Source: Pholiota molesta (taxonomy: Eukaryota; Basidiomycota; Agaricomycetes; Agaricales; Strophariaceae). From it: 64,000 nucleotides of DNA. Below are positions 21,739 through 33,499 of this stretch, one piece after another (position 1 is the first letter of the stretch; each line of letters opens with the position of its first letter). A model generated the notes under the pieces. That model searched no databases. It saw nothing but the letters and a program-made list of their open reading frames with translations, and was not told the DNA's origin. Both the position numbers and the translations under genes were made by a program. The stretch lies in the NCBI GenBank assembly GCA_014925825.1, contig JACGCK010000109.1:96295-160294 (forward strand), given 5' to 3'.

Positions 21739-21783
21739 TAGATCTACCACTCCGGGAAAGCGTGTCATCCTTGTGCAGGGGCC

Positions 21784-21814
<31 letters not shown>

Positions 21815-21838
21815 TTCGTATGTCACCCCGAAGGGGAC
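21739..21838 (-). ncRNA. U6 spliceosomal snRNA
   Basis: Read on the minus strand, the RNA begins with a 5' hairpin, GTCCCC-TTCG-GGGTGAC. It then has AAAAATTGGAACGATACAGAGA, in which the ACAGAGA box pairs with the 5' splice site. GATTAGCATGG follows with the catalytic AGC triad, then the internal stem-loop from CCCCTGCACAAGG to ATGACACGC. These blocks are the invariant core of U6. The 5' end is placed at the hairpin (21838). The 3' end is approximate: the tail GCTTTCCCGGAGTGG differs from animals but suits a fungal telestem. U6 forms the catalytic centre of the spliceosome and is made by Pol III. It lies about 180 bp from the start of the first tandem F-box gene, in divergent orientation. It could be one of several copies; nothing in the core looks damaged. 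Confidence 0.88.
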
Positions 21839-22019
21839 ATAAAGTGCTATGTCATGTAGAAGCACTTGAACAGGATTTTGTATTTTGTTTGGTCCGCGGG
21901 GTGAGCGCTACACAGCCACTCAAAAAATGGCGCTGCCGCGGCACAGTCACTCCACACCTGCCGCCCGCACCAACTTGACTGACATACCAACTAGTGAAAT
22001 CTGGCTCACACAGCGCGTC

Positions 22020-23800
22020 ATGGTGAGTGCAATTCACACTGAAGTTTCTTTTTTCTCATACAAGAAGCCTCGCAGGCAGCATTTGATACCCATTTTGCAG
22101 ATAAGCTCGGCACGAACTATGTTCCTTCGTCGCAGGACAGAGATTACATCAGGAACCTCCTAGTGGAGCCTCAAAACCGATTAACGCAGCTGGATTCCAA
22201 GATTTCCGAGCTTGAACAGGTGCTGGAAACCCTAAAGCAGGAGAGACATCTTCTGGACGATAAGATTCAGCAGTACCACCATCTACTCTCCCCCGCCCGC
22301 CGCTTACCGGATGACATGCTGCGGGAAATATTCCTCGCCTGCCTTCCAAACACGCACAACGCCGTCATGGATCGCGAAGAAGCTCCACTTCTGTTAGGCC
22401 TTGTATGCAGCCACTGGAGGCTTCTAGCGTATAGCACACCTGGTTTATGGGCGACGCTTCACATCCCATATCCTGCACTCCGATACGGTGTAACACTCAG
22501 TGCGAAAGGGACCAAAGTTCCTGACGCCTACAATGACTGTATCGAGAAACATCTCACTGCTGTATGGGATTGGCTTACTCGTTCCGGGTCGTGCCCGCTT
22601 TCCATTTCCTTCCGGATGCCCTTTAATCATGCGTCTCGATTACCTGCCCTGATCCTTCACTCATATATTTCTATCATGTCGCGCTTCTCTCAGCGCTGGC
22701 ATAGTTTGGATCTGACCCTCCCGGCTGGCGGCGTTTCCAACTTACTGGCATCTATACCAACAACATCCGTTTCCATCCTGACGCATCTTCGTCTGGAATT
22801 TTCGAGCGGAATGTCTGCAGAAGAGGCCGAAGAATGGAAAACCAGCGGTCTATTACATGCACCGCGACTCCGTGCTCTAGACATCAGCTATGTCCCCTTC
22901 CGGCCAAGTCATCTACCAGCTAACTCCTGGTCTCATCTCTCGTCGCTCAACTTGATTCACTTTTATCACTTTCCGGCAGACAGAAATTTTGCCACCATCC
23001 AAGAGGCCTACAATATTCTTAGCAGATGTTCTAGGCTGACGCATTGTGCCTTGGACATTTTTGGTGGTTCTCTTGACCCAATTCCAACAGGCTGTATATC
23101 ACTTCCATTCCTTAAATCACTATGCATCATTGAATCATGTCCTTCAATCTCGACATTATTTGAATCCTTCGCCACTCTTCCTGAACTTCGGGGAGTATCC
23201 TACCATACTAGGGAACCTCCTTCATATGAGCGACAATCTCCTTTGATCACTCTCCTCGCTCGTACCAATCAAATCACTTATCTTTCGAGTGATCTCAATT
23301 CTTTCACCCTGCGCGACCTCAACGCCATATTTGCACTTCTCCCGAATTTGACACACCTCGTTAACGAGGGCTCACACATTGCAGCCGTCCTTAATGGTTT
23401 ACCGGCAAGTTTCAGCGTCGAAAAGGTGTTGCTTGACCTGTTGGTTTCAGTCTCACTCAGCAGCGGGGAAATGTTCTGTCCGCGTCTGCAAATGGTGCAT
23501 ATCAACAAGTTACATCGGCTTAGCGATGCCGATATTCTTTCTTTCATTCAAAGCAGAATGAGTGCTGGCAAGTCTTTGACTGGGAGCATCGAACCACTCA
23601 GAGAATTTCGCACAAAGGTTTTCCGGGCGATGGAAATTGACATCCGAGCTGAACTTTTGGATTATGTTGAAGCTGGGACATTGAAGCTAAACATTGTCTA
23701 TCAGCCTAGGCCCATCTACCACAAACCACGATTCGAGCCCCACAGCAGCCTTACGGTGACGGCGGTCCCAGAAATCGTTCAAGTATGCCATGATTGTTGA
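22020..23800 (+). CDS. F-box protein, tandem copy 1 (575 aa)
   Basis: Exon 1 is only the ATG (22020..22022); a 53-nt GTGAGT...CGCAG intron joins it to 22076..23800, giving M-AAFDTHFADKLGTNYVPSS and 575 residues. This N-terminus is a common opening of agaric F-box proteins, which supports the one-codon exon. Residues 35-70 form a coiled coil (LDSKISELEQVLETLKQERH). The F-box core follows at about 75-115 (LSPARRLPDDMLREIFLACL), then a CSHWRLLAYSTPGLWATLH motif and a leucine-rich tail to the end. It should act as a substrate adaptor for SCF ubiquitin ligases; the target is unknown. The next gene is a close copy of identical length, so this is a tandem duplication with both copies open. Confidence 0.88.
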
Positions 23801-24284
23801 TACATTATTACAAACTTTGGCCTATAACACCTTATCGTTCTCATTGAATACTTATGGTCAGCGTTGGGTCAGCGCCGAGTTTGGCTTGCGGGGACATGAA
23901 AAGAATTTGAAATGTATTCATCGCTAATACTGCTCTGCGACTCAAGATTCGGCGTCAGCACGCGGTTGATAACAAAAAAATTCCGGCCACTGAATGCCCA
24001 TTCTCTGCTTCGGCGTTCCTTCCTATACACGCGTCAGAAAAGAATGAAAATGAATATCAGGTCTGAGGTTGACGCTCAGAAAATCCTTGAACGCTGTAAA
24101 ATCACTATTAAATTAGAATAAAATTATAATAGACGATCTGTCAATCTTGAATCCACTACACATTGGCTGCCGCGGCCCGCGGCACAGTCACTACGCGGCG
24201 CAGTCACCCAACAGTCACCAGGTGCGCACCAACTTGACTGACATACCAACTAGTCTCTTGCTAATTTGGCTCATACAGCGCGTC
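23801..24284. other. Spacer between tandem F-box genes
   Basis: The last 120 bp, with CCGCGGC, GGCACAGTCAC, CAACTTGACTGACATACCAA and CATACAGCGCGTC, match the DNA just before copy 1 (about 21930-22019). The duplication unit therefore includes the promoter. No other feature seen. Confidence 0.6.
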
Positions 24285-26073
24285 ATGGTGAGCGCAATTC
24301 ACCCTGGTGTTTCTTTTTTCTCATACAAGAACCTGCTAAATCTCGCAGGCAGCATTTGAGACCCCATTTGCAAACAAGCTCTGCACGAACTATGTTGCTT
24401 CCTCGGAGGAGGACCAAGACCACATCAGAAACCTCCTAGTTGAGCCTCAAAACCGATTAGTGCAGCTAGATGCCAAGATTTCCGAGCTTGAACAGGTGCT
24501 GGACACCCTAAAGCAGGAGAGGAATCTTCTGAACGATGAGATCCAACAACACCACCATCTACTCTCCCCCTTCCGCCGCTTACCGGATGACATGCTGCGG
24601 GAGATATTTGTTGCCTGCCTTCCAGATACCCACAACGCCGTCATGGACCGCAAAGAAGCACCACTTCTGTTAGGCCTTGTATGCAGCCGCTGGAGGCTCT
24701 TAGCGTATAGCACGCCTAGTTTATGGGCGACGCTTCACATCCCACATCCTGCACTCCGACCTCAGCCGACGCAAAGTGCGAAAGTTTCCAAGTCTTTGGA
24801 AGCCTACGATGTTCGTATCGAAAAACATCATACTGCTATACAGGATTGGCTTACTCGTTCCGGGTCGTGCCCGCTTTCCATTTCCTTCCGGGTGCCCTAT
24901 AATCATATTCAATTATTTTGTGGCCCGATCTTTCAATCATATGTTCTTATCATGTTGCGCTTCTCTCAACGCTGGCATAGTTTGGATCTCACCATCCCAA
25001 CTAACTCCATTTCTGACTTACTGACATCAATACCCACGACATCAATTCCCATCCTGACGCATCTTCGTCTTGAATTTCCGGGCGGAATGTCTGAAGCAGA
25101 GGTCGAAGAGTGGGAAACCAGTGGTCTATTACATGCACCGCGACTCCGTGCTTTAGACATCACCTATATCCCCTTCTCACCAAGCCATCTACCAGCTAAT
25201 TCCTGGTCTCATCTCTCGTCGCTCGACTTAATTGAATCTTATAACGGTCCCTCATATAGAAATTTTGCCAGCATCCAAGAGGCCTACAATATTTTCAGCA
25301 GATGTTCTAGACTGACACATTGTGCCTTGGACATTTTTGATGATTCTGCTGATCCGATTCCAACAACCATTATATCGCTTCCATTCCTCAAATCACTATG
25401 CATCATTGAATCATGTCCTTCAATCTCGACATTATTTGAATCCTTTGCCACTCTGCCTGAACTCCGGGGGATATCCTACCACACTAGGGAACTTCCTTCA
25501 TATGGACGACAATCTCCTTTGATCACTCTCCTCACTCGTGCCAATCAAGTAACTTATCTTTCGACCGATTTCTCCAATGCTTTCACCCTGCGCGACCTCA
25601 ACACCATATTTGCACTTGTCCCGAATTTGACACACCTCATTAACGAGGGCTCGCACATGGCAGGCATCCTCAACGGCCTACCGATGAATTTCTGCGTCGA
25701 AAAGGCATTGCTTGACCTGTTGATCTCACTTAGCAGCGGGGAAATGTGCTGTCCGCGTCTGCAAAAGCTGCATGTCAACAACTTGCATCGGCTCAGTGAT
25801 GCCGACATTCTTTCTTTCATTCAAAGCAGAATGAGTGCTGGCAAGTCTCCGACTGGGAGCGTCGAACCACTCAGAGAATTTCGCTCGAAGATTTTCCGGG
25901 CGATGGAAATTGATATTCGAGCCAAACTTTTGGATTATGTTGAAGCTGGGACATTGAAGCTGGATATCGTCTATCAGCCTAGGCACATCCACCACGAACC
26001 ACAATTCGATCCCTACAACAGCCTTACGGTGACGGCGGTCCCAGAAATCATTCAAGTATGCCATAATCGTTGA
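24285..26073 (+). CDS. F-box protein, tandem copy 2 (575 aa)
   Basis: The structure equals that of copy 1: a one-codon exon (24285..24287), a 61-nt GTGAGC...CGCAG intron and a second exon 24349..26073, again 575 residues. It starts M-AAFETPFANKLCTNYVASS, then the coiled coil, then the F-box LLSPFRRLPDDMLREIFVAC and a leucine-rich tail. Differences from copy 1 are scattered substitutions and small balanced indels. For instance the region after the PHPALR motif differs, and one stretch reads SLSSGEMCCPRL against SLSSGEMFCPRL. The open frame and preserved splice sites suggest both copies are under selection or duplicated recently. The likely role is the same as for copy 1, with possibly different targets through the variable tail. 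Confidence 0.88.
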
Positions 26074-26942
26074 TATTATGAACTTTCAACTGGCCTATGA
26101 CTAAATATTCGGCCTATGATCAACCTATGGTGCCTTAATTAGATCTCATGTACATGCAGTACTATAGTGCTGATTTGTATATCAGCTACTGGATCATACG
26201 TTCATGCGTACCTGCTTCTTGAAAATTCTGAGGAAGGAATTGTACCGTCGACCGCTGAAGTCGCTCAAAATTGTGATATTAACTTCGTCCATTTCCAGAC
26301 AGATATTCTTCAGTTATTTTTATCTTTACCCAGTCATCGTCGCCTCCTTATCTTTCGAAGTTACCTTGGGCTGGTTATCGACACCTTCATGGGCGCTAAT
26401 TTTGGATTCTCGGCAACATACTTGGAAGTTGGTGTCAAACGCCAGTTGCTGCATGTCAGTGGCCATTTGCGGCTGGATCGTGATTCGCTGGCGCGCCAAT
26501 ACCCAACGCCGAATAGGTTTTCGCTGGATTGGAACTGAGGTTGAACGTTGAGGCCTGGCATTGTGCCACTTTAGGCTCTATATGAAAGTGTAGTCTATAA
26601 TAAGTAGTACCTGTCTGGCCATGATGTTACTCTAGCTTGCAAACGAAGATCGCTCTAGCCATAAATTTAAGCTCAGAGACCCTTAGGTTCGTGGCTTGTC
26701 AGGCATACGTGTCATTAGTGTTTTTGAGCAAACCAGACGCAAACGACATCGGCAGCGGAGCAGGAGCACGGGTAACCAAGGCGTCGCGCTGATTAAAATT
26801 CGCACGATCAGTAAGAAAGTCCAGTTGAAAGTCAGTAGAATATTAATCGCTTAATGAATAGCTCCTAACTAGCGCACCGCAGTCACCCACCCACCCACCC
26901 ATCCACCCCAAATCGCTCAAAGTCGCTCACGCCCACACATAC
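26074..26942. other. Spacer with a second coding-like remnant
   Basis: The stretch 26290..26440 resembles 21490..21660 left of the F-box pair, as noted there. Plus-strand frames at 26167..26551 are open for 115-123 codons but show no domain. A (CCCA)n microsatellite lies at about 26884-26906, just before the next start codon. Confidence 0.4.
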
Positions 26943-29639
26943 ATGGCCTCCGATTCCTCTGATTCTCCGCTCGTCCTCACCCCCGAGTCGACGGGGACGG
27001 GCACCCACCCATCGTCGCCCACCAAGGACGTTCTCGGCTCTTTGCCAGGCTCGCCCGCTTTGGCGGCGAAGAAGGCACGTCGCCAGACAGCATTCTACCC
27101 AAACACGAACGCGAACAACAAGCCGGTGAACCCGTTCAGCAAGAGCGCAGCCAAGCGGGAGAGCGTGATGGCATTGGGGAGCATAGAGCATTTGCAGCAC
27201 TACTTTACGAAGACAGGGATCGCGGCGAAGAAAAAGTGAGTCGCTGAGTCTTTATTACAGAACCTGCGAAGGGCATCGCGACAGCCATGCCTTGATAATA
27301 TTATCGCGGAGGAAGTTGTGATATAACACGGCAACGATGCTGACTCCAATCGCCGCAGCCCGCTGAACAAACCCCACCACGGGCTCGTGCCAGCCATCGG
27401 CGGCCTCCAAATCCCAACCAGCCCCGCGCATTTGTCTTCCATCGCCGACGAGTTTGATATCCAACTGCCGCCCTCGCCTATGGTGCCACCCCCGATGACG
27501 CAGCCCGCGTTTTCCCCACATGTCAAGACGTACGAAGTCGACCCCGAATCACTGCTGCCCGGTGTGATTGAAGACGTCGTCACTGTCGCGCAGGCCTGGA
27601 AGCTCGAGAGCCCCGATCCCAAGCAAGATGTGGACGTGACGCCGGATCCGCGCGATCACGATCTGGACGTGCCGTTCGACGTGCTCGACGTGCTCAAAAC
27701 GACGACGCGCGCGATCCGCTCGACGCGTAATTATTTGCTATCCTTACCCGATGAGTCGGCGGGGACGATTCGCTCGCACTTCCGACCGCACCTGCTTGGT
27801 CCGACGAGAAATTTGGCCAGGATTTCGTCGAATCCTAATCTAGCTGCAGCAGCCGCGGCCGCAGTGGCGACACCGCCCCCGCCGCAGGACCCGATCACCC
27901 TCATCCGCCGCGGCGCCCTCGAAGTCCTCACCGTGCTCCGCCAGCTCGAGGAGAGCTGCCGGCTGCCGCTGGAAGACGAAGCCTACGACGCGCGCAGCGA
28001 CAAGTCAGGCGATCCCGCCTCGAGTCCCTCGCACGCCGCGCTCGAGCTCGCCCCGCCGCACGCGCTCGAGCTCGAGCGCTCCTCCAGCAGCCTCGGCGTG
28101 GGCGCGGGCGACATGTCCTTCTCGCTGGTGCAGGTGCAGGGGCGCTTCGAGAGCGTGCTGGTGTGGGAGGACGAGGACGACGGGTTCGGCGCGGACGGCG
28201 GCGAGGAGGCGGAGGCGCAGCGCCGCCGCGAGCGCTGGGACGAGCGGCTCGTGCTCGGCAGCGGGTGGCTGTACCGCCAGGACGTGCGGCTCGGCCAGCT
28301 GCGGAAGGAGCGCGCGGTGGTGGGCAAGTACCTGGATCTGGTGGACGAGGTGCTGTTTGACGGCAAGAAGAAGGAGGACGGGAAGAGTCCGGGGGAGGCG
28401 GGCCTGAGGGAGAGGGGGTGGGAGAGGGTGCGCAGGAAGAGGGAGGGCAGGGCATCGTCGCGCGCTGCGAAGAATAGGCGAGTTAGTGCTGGGATGGTTG
28501 CAAAGGACGCCGAAGGGGGTGCGGCGACGGCATCGTCAGTTCATGGCATTTTGCAGGACGAGAACGGCCGGAGAAGAGTGTCAACGGGGATGATCCCTAT
28601 TATGCGGGGTATGACCTTGTCAGATGAGCCTGAGGATATGATGGGAGGGATACGGGAGGAAGATGAGGAGGAGGGCGCGTACCGTGGTCGGCCGTGGGAT
28701 AAGGAGGTGGCAGAAGAGGAAGAGGAAATTATTGACGACGAAGACCTACCGGTATGGGCAAAGAGATCGGCATTCGTGGACGACCCATTAGGTGCATTAC
28801 CACACTCCTCTTTTCTGTTTCCTATAGCATTAACCACTAACCATCGTTCAAATATTTATTCAGGCCGTGTACACGCGCTCATAGCGTCGTTCTTACCAGC
28901 CCACCTCATCGCCTTTCTTGTCTCACCTGCAGATGGCGCGCGTACGGCGTTCCTCTCAAGCTTGTCCTCGGGCCAGCTACTCTGCGCTGCGTACAACACG
29001 TGTGTACGCAAGTCGAAGCGGCCATGGGGCTTCGTCAGCCCGAGTGGTGTGCACGACATTATCGCACTGGAGAAAGCGGCCATCGAAGCGGCGGAGGCGG
29101 GCAACGAAAAGGAGGGGACGAAGAAAGCCTGGACGTTCAGAAGGACGGATAATTTGAGGCTTTGGGCTGGGTGAGTATTTTGCTTTCAAAATCCAAAATT
29201 CTCTTCTTCGAAGACAACGTTCGCAGAGCTTTAACTGAATTTCTCTATTTATAGCGCGCTCAAATTACGATACTCGATGCCTATCCAAGTCCCGTCCCAG
29301 GTTGTCCTACCCACCTCATCCTCCCTCCAACCTCTTGCTGGCATTCTCGCCTCGACTTCTAATACATCGACATCTTCCGCTGGCGCCTTCCTTACAAGCA
29401 CAAACACTGCACCAAGTTCCGCCACGAATACCCCATTGCCCTCCCCAGGACCCGGGCAGCGCTTTGCAATCAACAATGCCCATGGGCTGGCGCGGGCCAA
29501 GGCTGACCGAGAACCCCCAATTATCTTTGATGCGCGGGTGATTGCGAAGAAGGACGAGGGGTGGGAGCAGATGCTCGAGGTCGTGTTGCTCGAGTGGGTA
29601 GAGCGGGTTGTGCGCGAGAGGAGGGTCTTCGTGCAGTGA
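26943..29639 (+). CDS. Conserved-looking fungal protein of unknown function (805 aa)
   Basis: Four exons: 26943..27235, 27359..28791, 28864..29170 and 29255..29639, with GT-AG introns of 123, 72 and 84 nt. The 72-nt one keeps frame if retained. Residues 1-60 are Ser/Pro-rich (MASDSSDSPLVLTPESTGTG). The middle has a helical stretch (FDVLDVLKTTTRAIRSTRNY, then RRGALEVLTVLRQLEESCRL), very GC-rich acidic and Glu/Arg-rich linkers and a run of alanines. The C-terminal 250 residues look folded: DLPVWAKRSAFVDDPLGRVH, SLSSGQLLCAAYNTCVRKSK, TFRRTDNLRLWAGALKLRY, and a last amphipathic helix EQMLEVVLLEWVERVVRERR. The GQLLC...N and final F-x-x-T-D-N-L segments recall a degenerate calponin-homology fold, which I offer only as a guess. 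I do not recognise the gene. Confidence 0.8.
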
Positions 29640-31240
29640 GCAAGGACTGGGTGTGTTACCCCTATGGAGTGTATTCGTTCGTTCTTTTCCTTCCGTTCTT
29701 TTTGATTTCTCGTCTGATATGCGTCTGCTGATGCTTATGGACTCCACACTCCTTTGCCGAGTACCGTAGATCTGATGTTACTACTATTCATTTATCGTCC
29801 TCTCCTTTGCACTTTCCTTCATATTCTAATTCGGATGCCATTCTACATACCTTTACATAGTATTTATCTATATACCATATTTTCATCTACAATTTTTCGC
29901 GACCCGCCTTCCACTCATTTTTCACTCTCCAACTACCTGCCTGCAACATATTCGAGCTTGTTGTCTATTATTCTGTTGCATTTCGAATACATAACACAGT
30001 GTATCACTACTGCCACCATAACTACTACGTACTACGTATTCGCTCTCTGACAAAGTCCCTATCGCATTTGTATTACATTGTCTATAGTCTTTCCTGCGCA
30101 GGTAACCCCAAAATGGAAAATTGCCTGCCTATTTGGGATACATGCTACGCTTCGACCTTGATGTTCAATGAAACCATGGATGTCGAGCGTAAGGTCAAAA
30201 GGGTAAAATACTTCTGAAGCACAAGGCAAAATGGGTGGAGAGTGCGATTCTCCTGCTTGCACTTCAATACCTTCCAGGGGATGTGAGAATATGGTGACGT
30301 ACAAATCTCTCGACCAATTTTAGTCGGTTGTTGTTGGCTCGATTGCGCGTCTGAATTTTTTTTTGTCATGAATTCGGTGCCGGATGGGTTGCACCCCCTT
30401 CCTGACAGATCGCCTTTATTATCAGCGTCGTTATTTCAAGCTCTATATCAAGATCTCCACCCTAGATGGCCACTATCCCACCACCACGCAAAATTTTCTT
30501 ATCTGTAGTGGAGAAAAAAGGTGACATTTGTCCTATAATTGGATTGTGAGAGTGTCTCTTTTGTTTTTGAGGGCATACCTACCCAGCCAGATCCAGAACT
30601 GCAAGATCTGGGCCCTGAAAATTTGAATGATCCAGGCGTCTTTTGTCTTCGAATTTAAGTTGGCGCTATCCTTCTTCGATGTGGTCTGTTCTGTATTGAG
30701 CGCGGATTCCTATTCACGACCTTATCTGTTAGCTATGTATACCAAGTTTTCTTGAGTATATCTGAAAACCCGGCTTCATGCTTACAGAAGCTGCGCATCT
30801 TGCCTAGGTATCTAGAGATATCATGTGCGAATGCACTGGAAGACCCACAAGGCATTGGTAAGTATTGTGGCAGAAAACAATTAAATGTACTATCTCAACC
30901 AGTGTCTTTTCTTCTGAAATCTAAGGGTTCTTCCATTCAAACTGCAGCACTGTTTATCCATTGCATGAGAAGGCGTTCAAACGCCGTTTGTTCTGAGAGA
31001 TTTTCATTGATGCGAAAACATGCGAGACTTGAATCCGAGAAAGGTGGACTTCTGGAACGAAGAACAAGCCGTCAATAGACATTACAGCACAAGTCTATTT
31101 TTTGAAGTTGTATAGAAGGCGCCGCTGGGCTAAGGGCGTTGTGAATGTGCGCCACGCTCTAGGGCGATCAATGGGAAACAAGGATGTCATAAATTATGGA
31201 GAAATAAGCGATACCTTTCCAATCAACAGCAGTTTAATTT
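29640..31240. other. Gene-poor region of 1.6 kb
   Basis: The first 150 bp should be 3' UTR of the 805-aa protein gene. Beyond that the DNA is AT-rich with only short open frames; the longest (30752..31078, plus, 108 codons) has no recognisable domain. Nothing else supported. Confidence 0.45.
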
Positions 31241-32680
31241 CATTGGGTGACTTTCCATAACGATAACTTGAATTATTTAGAACTTGAAAGCTAAGCGATG
31301 TCAATCGGAGTTTGAGCACGAATATTTACATTTCCACAACGCCCAAAATTACTGATTTGAGATCAATATCTTGAATTAATGTTCAATCTGATAAGCCATA
31401 TCAACACCATATCTAACCCTCGTTTCCTCAAGGATCCCGCTCTGTTTCCAATCTGTATGGTATCGAGATAGAGGACAAAGGATTGGATGAAGAGGAAATG
31501 AGGCCCAGTCTCCAGATACTTAACTTTATCAGCGCTAGTTGAGCGCTAGAGAACGGTGAATAGAGAGCACTGCGAGTAAGGAAAGCTTCAGTCAAACAAA
31601 GGGGAACCACACATATTAAACGGAGAAATGCAGCAATAAATTAGGAAAAAGAGTAGATTACAGGCAATGTAGTCACTAAGCAGAACAATCGCGTCGATGT
31701 CGAAGAGCCTTGAAGAGCTCAGTGCTATGTATATTGTAATGATGCCGAAGTGCCGCATGCCAAGCATGACAGAATAGGCAATTATAACGCGCGGCAGGGT
31801 CCCGACCTGTCAAAAATGACAGCTCGCAACGTCTCAAAATTTGGAAGAGGGGGGTGAGGGGCCTCCTCTAGATTTGAGGTTTAGACCTGTCAACTGATAT
31901 GAAAGGTCGACCTTCGGTCTCCTCGACACCTTGCTGCAAGGCTTCTTTTGAATTTTCTCACCACTAGACTACTTATTATTTTTGTCTATACTATTTTGTG
32001 AACCTCTGGCTTTTTTTCTCGACCTCGCAGGCGGCCGCACCCGCCACGCTCGGTCTCAAAGAATTAGTTCAATATTTTATTACCATTCTCACGATAGAAA
32101 TCTGTGATCCCTTCATAAATGGTTGACGTTCCCAACTCATAAATCAGACCAATTTGTGAGAGGGTGTCGTGCAAAGCCTCCATGGCTATAACTGATCATC
32201 AGTATTAGGATTTTAAAGAAATGCGAAGTCTGATCTAGTATGTAGGCTTCCCAGATTTGATGATATGAAAAAGAAGTGATATGGGCTGTGTAAAGGTAGA
32301 TCGACACAGTGAGAGGGTGTCTGGTAAAGTGTAAAATTTCAGGTAAAGCGTCCTAGGTCCGACTCTGCGAGGGTGAATGCGTGTGGAGTGAATCAGGATA
32401 CAAACATGCATAAACATTAGCACAACTTTCATGAACATTAAGGATTCTTTCGACGGCTGGATGCTAGTGAAATGTTTGGTCGAGCATCAATAGAGGACGG
32501 GAACAAACATTTATAAATACATGCTTAGTAATTTCGAATGTGGGGGACCATTGCTTTCAGCAAGGTGATTCAAGTTGACAGTTCGGTGGTTATATCATCA
32601 TCGGCAACTCGGCGAAGGACCGTATTTAGAGTTAGATATTCTAAATAATTCAAGTTAGCGTTATGGAAAGTCACCCATTG
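31241..32680. mobile_element. 1,440-bp element with 40-bp terminal inverted repeats
   Basis: 31241..31280 (starting CATTGGGTGACTTTCCATAA) and the reverse complement of 32641..32680 agree at 38 of 40 bases; this was counted by eye. The interior has no long open frame, so the element is non-autonomous, like a large MITE-type DNA transposon. If the element proper starts at GGGTGAC, a possible 3-bp target duplication ATT flanks both ends; this is weak. The second dispersed repeat (31905..32568) lies wholly inside, so it either inserted later or is part of the element. A superfamily cannot be assigned. Confidence 0.7.
31905..32568 (+). repeat. Dispersed three-block repeat, copy B
   Basis: The left block (31905..31936) opens GGTCGACCTTCGGTCTCC, the middle block (32021..32055) is a GC-rich hairpin from GACCTCGC to CTCGGTC, and the right block (32529..32568) holds TGGGGGACCATTGCTTTCAG then CAAGGTG. 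All three match copy A at 8736..9399. The end motif CACCTTGCTG/CAGCAAGGTG is again inverted. Here the left block continues into CAAGG, making a short CCTTG-CTG-CAAGG hairpin. DNA between the blocks has diverged and lacks the 81-bp tandem array of copy A. Confidence 0.7.
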
Positions 32681-33499
32681 AACGTTCGTGATTTTACGAA
32701 CGGATTCTTATCAATGTCTTCAACACTTGATGATAACGAATGAGGCGCATCTGAAAGGGTTTTAGTGTACAAAAGCACCCTGAAGTCGGCGGAAGCCGTT
32801 ACGGAGCGTGGCATCTCCAGTCTTCCGTGCTATTAGATCAGACAAACGTTTACAATAGGTAGAAATTATATATAATGAAGTGTTCCCGAGCTTCATACAA
32901 ATAGACAGATCATAGATAGATCTGTCTGCGATTCAAGTTCGAGTTAGAAAGTCCACCGGCGAGTCGGAACGACGCGTCGTGGCCCTGGGCTTTGGAGCGC
33001 TCTTGATAAGAAAAGACGGAACATAGCACACCGCGCGCGACCGTGTCGGTGAGGAGATAAAGCGTGTCGGAAACTTCAAGGCGCTTTCCGATCGCGCGCC
33101 TACCCTTTGCCAAGTTCTGAATCTGCTTATCAGAGTTGTATGCGTCCCGTGCGAAGGTCTGCCGATAAGAGCGTTGAGGGTGCGTTTGGTAGAGAGATTT
33201 TATGTATTGGGCTACAGTGACGAATGGGCATATGGAAGAGATATAGTTGCCGACCGCAAAGTCAACGCAAAGTAGCCGCGCCGCGGACGAGGCACAGAGT
33301 GGTGTACATAGGGGTCGGGGTTTTAAAATAGTTGTATGGTCTCTTCGACTTGGACAATCGCTCAACACAATACCTTGGTCTTACGTTTCATCTAATTGGT
33401 GCGTACCCATACTTAAATACACTTCCCGGGCTTCCTCAGCTCGCCTTTCGCCTTTCTGCCGCCAAATTTGCATGTTGGACAGCCGGGAACTCACTAACG
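32681..33499. other. Spacer upstream of the Ser/Pro-rich gene
   Basis: On the minus strand 32910..33368 is open for 152 codons (with ATVAQYIK-like and SDTLYLLTDTV-like stretches) and might be a small divergent gene, but no family is recognised and no splice evidence supports it. Otherwise the region should hold the promoter of the next gene. Confidence 0.35.

Noticed and set aside
27928..28455. Arg/Pro-rich minus-strand frame inside the 805-residue gene
   Set aside because: It is a shadow frame in very GC-rich coding DNA with no domain.
32910..33368. 152-codon minus-strand frame, possible small gene
   Set aside because: The reading is protein-like in places but has no recognised family, no splice support and overlaps a promoter region; left as a note in the spacer entry.
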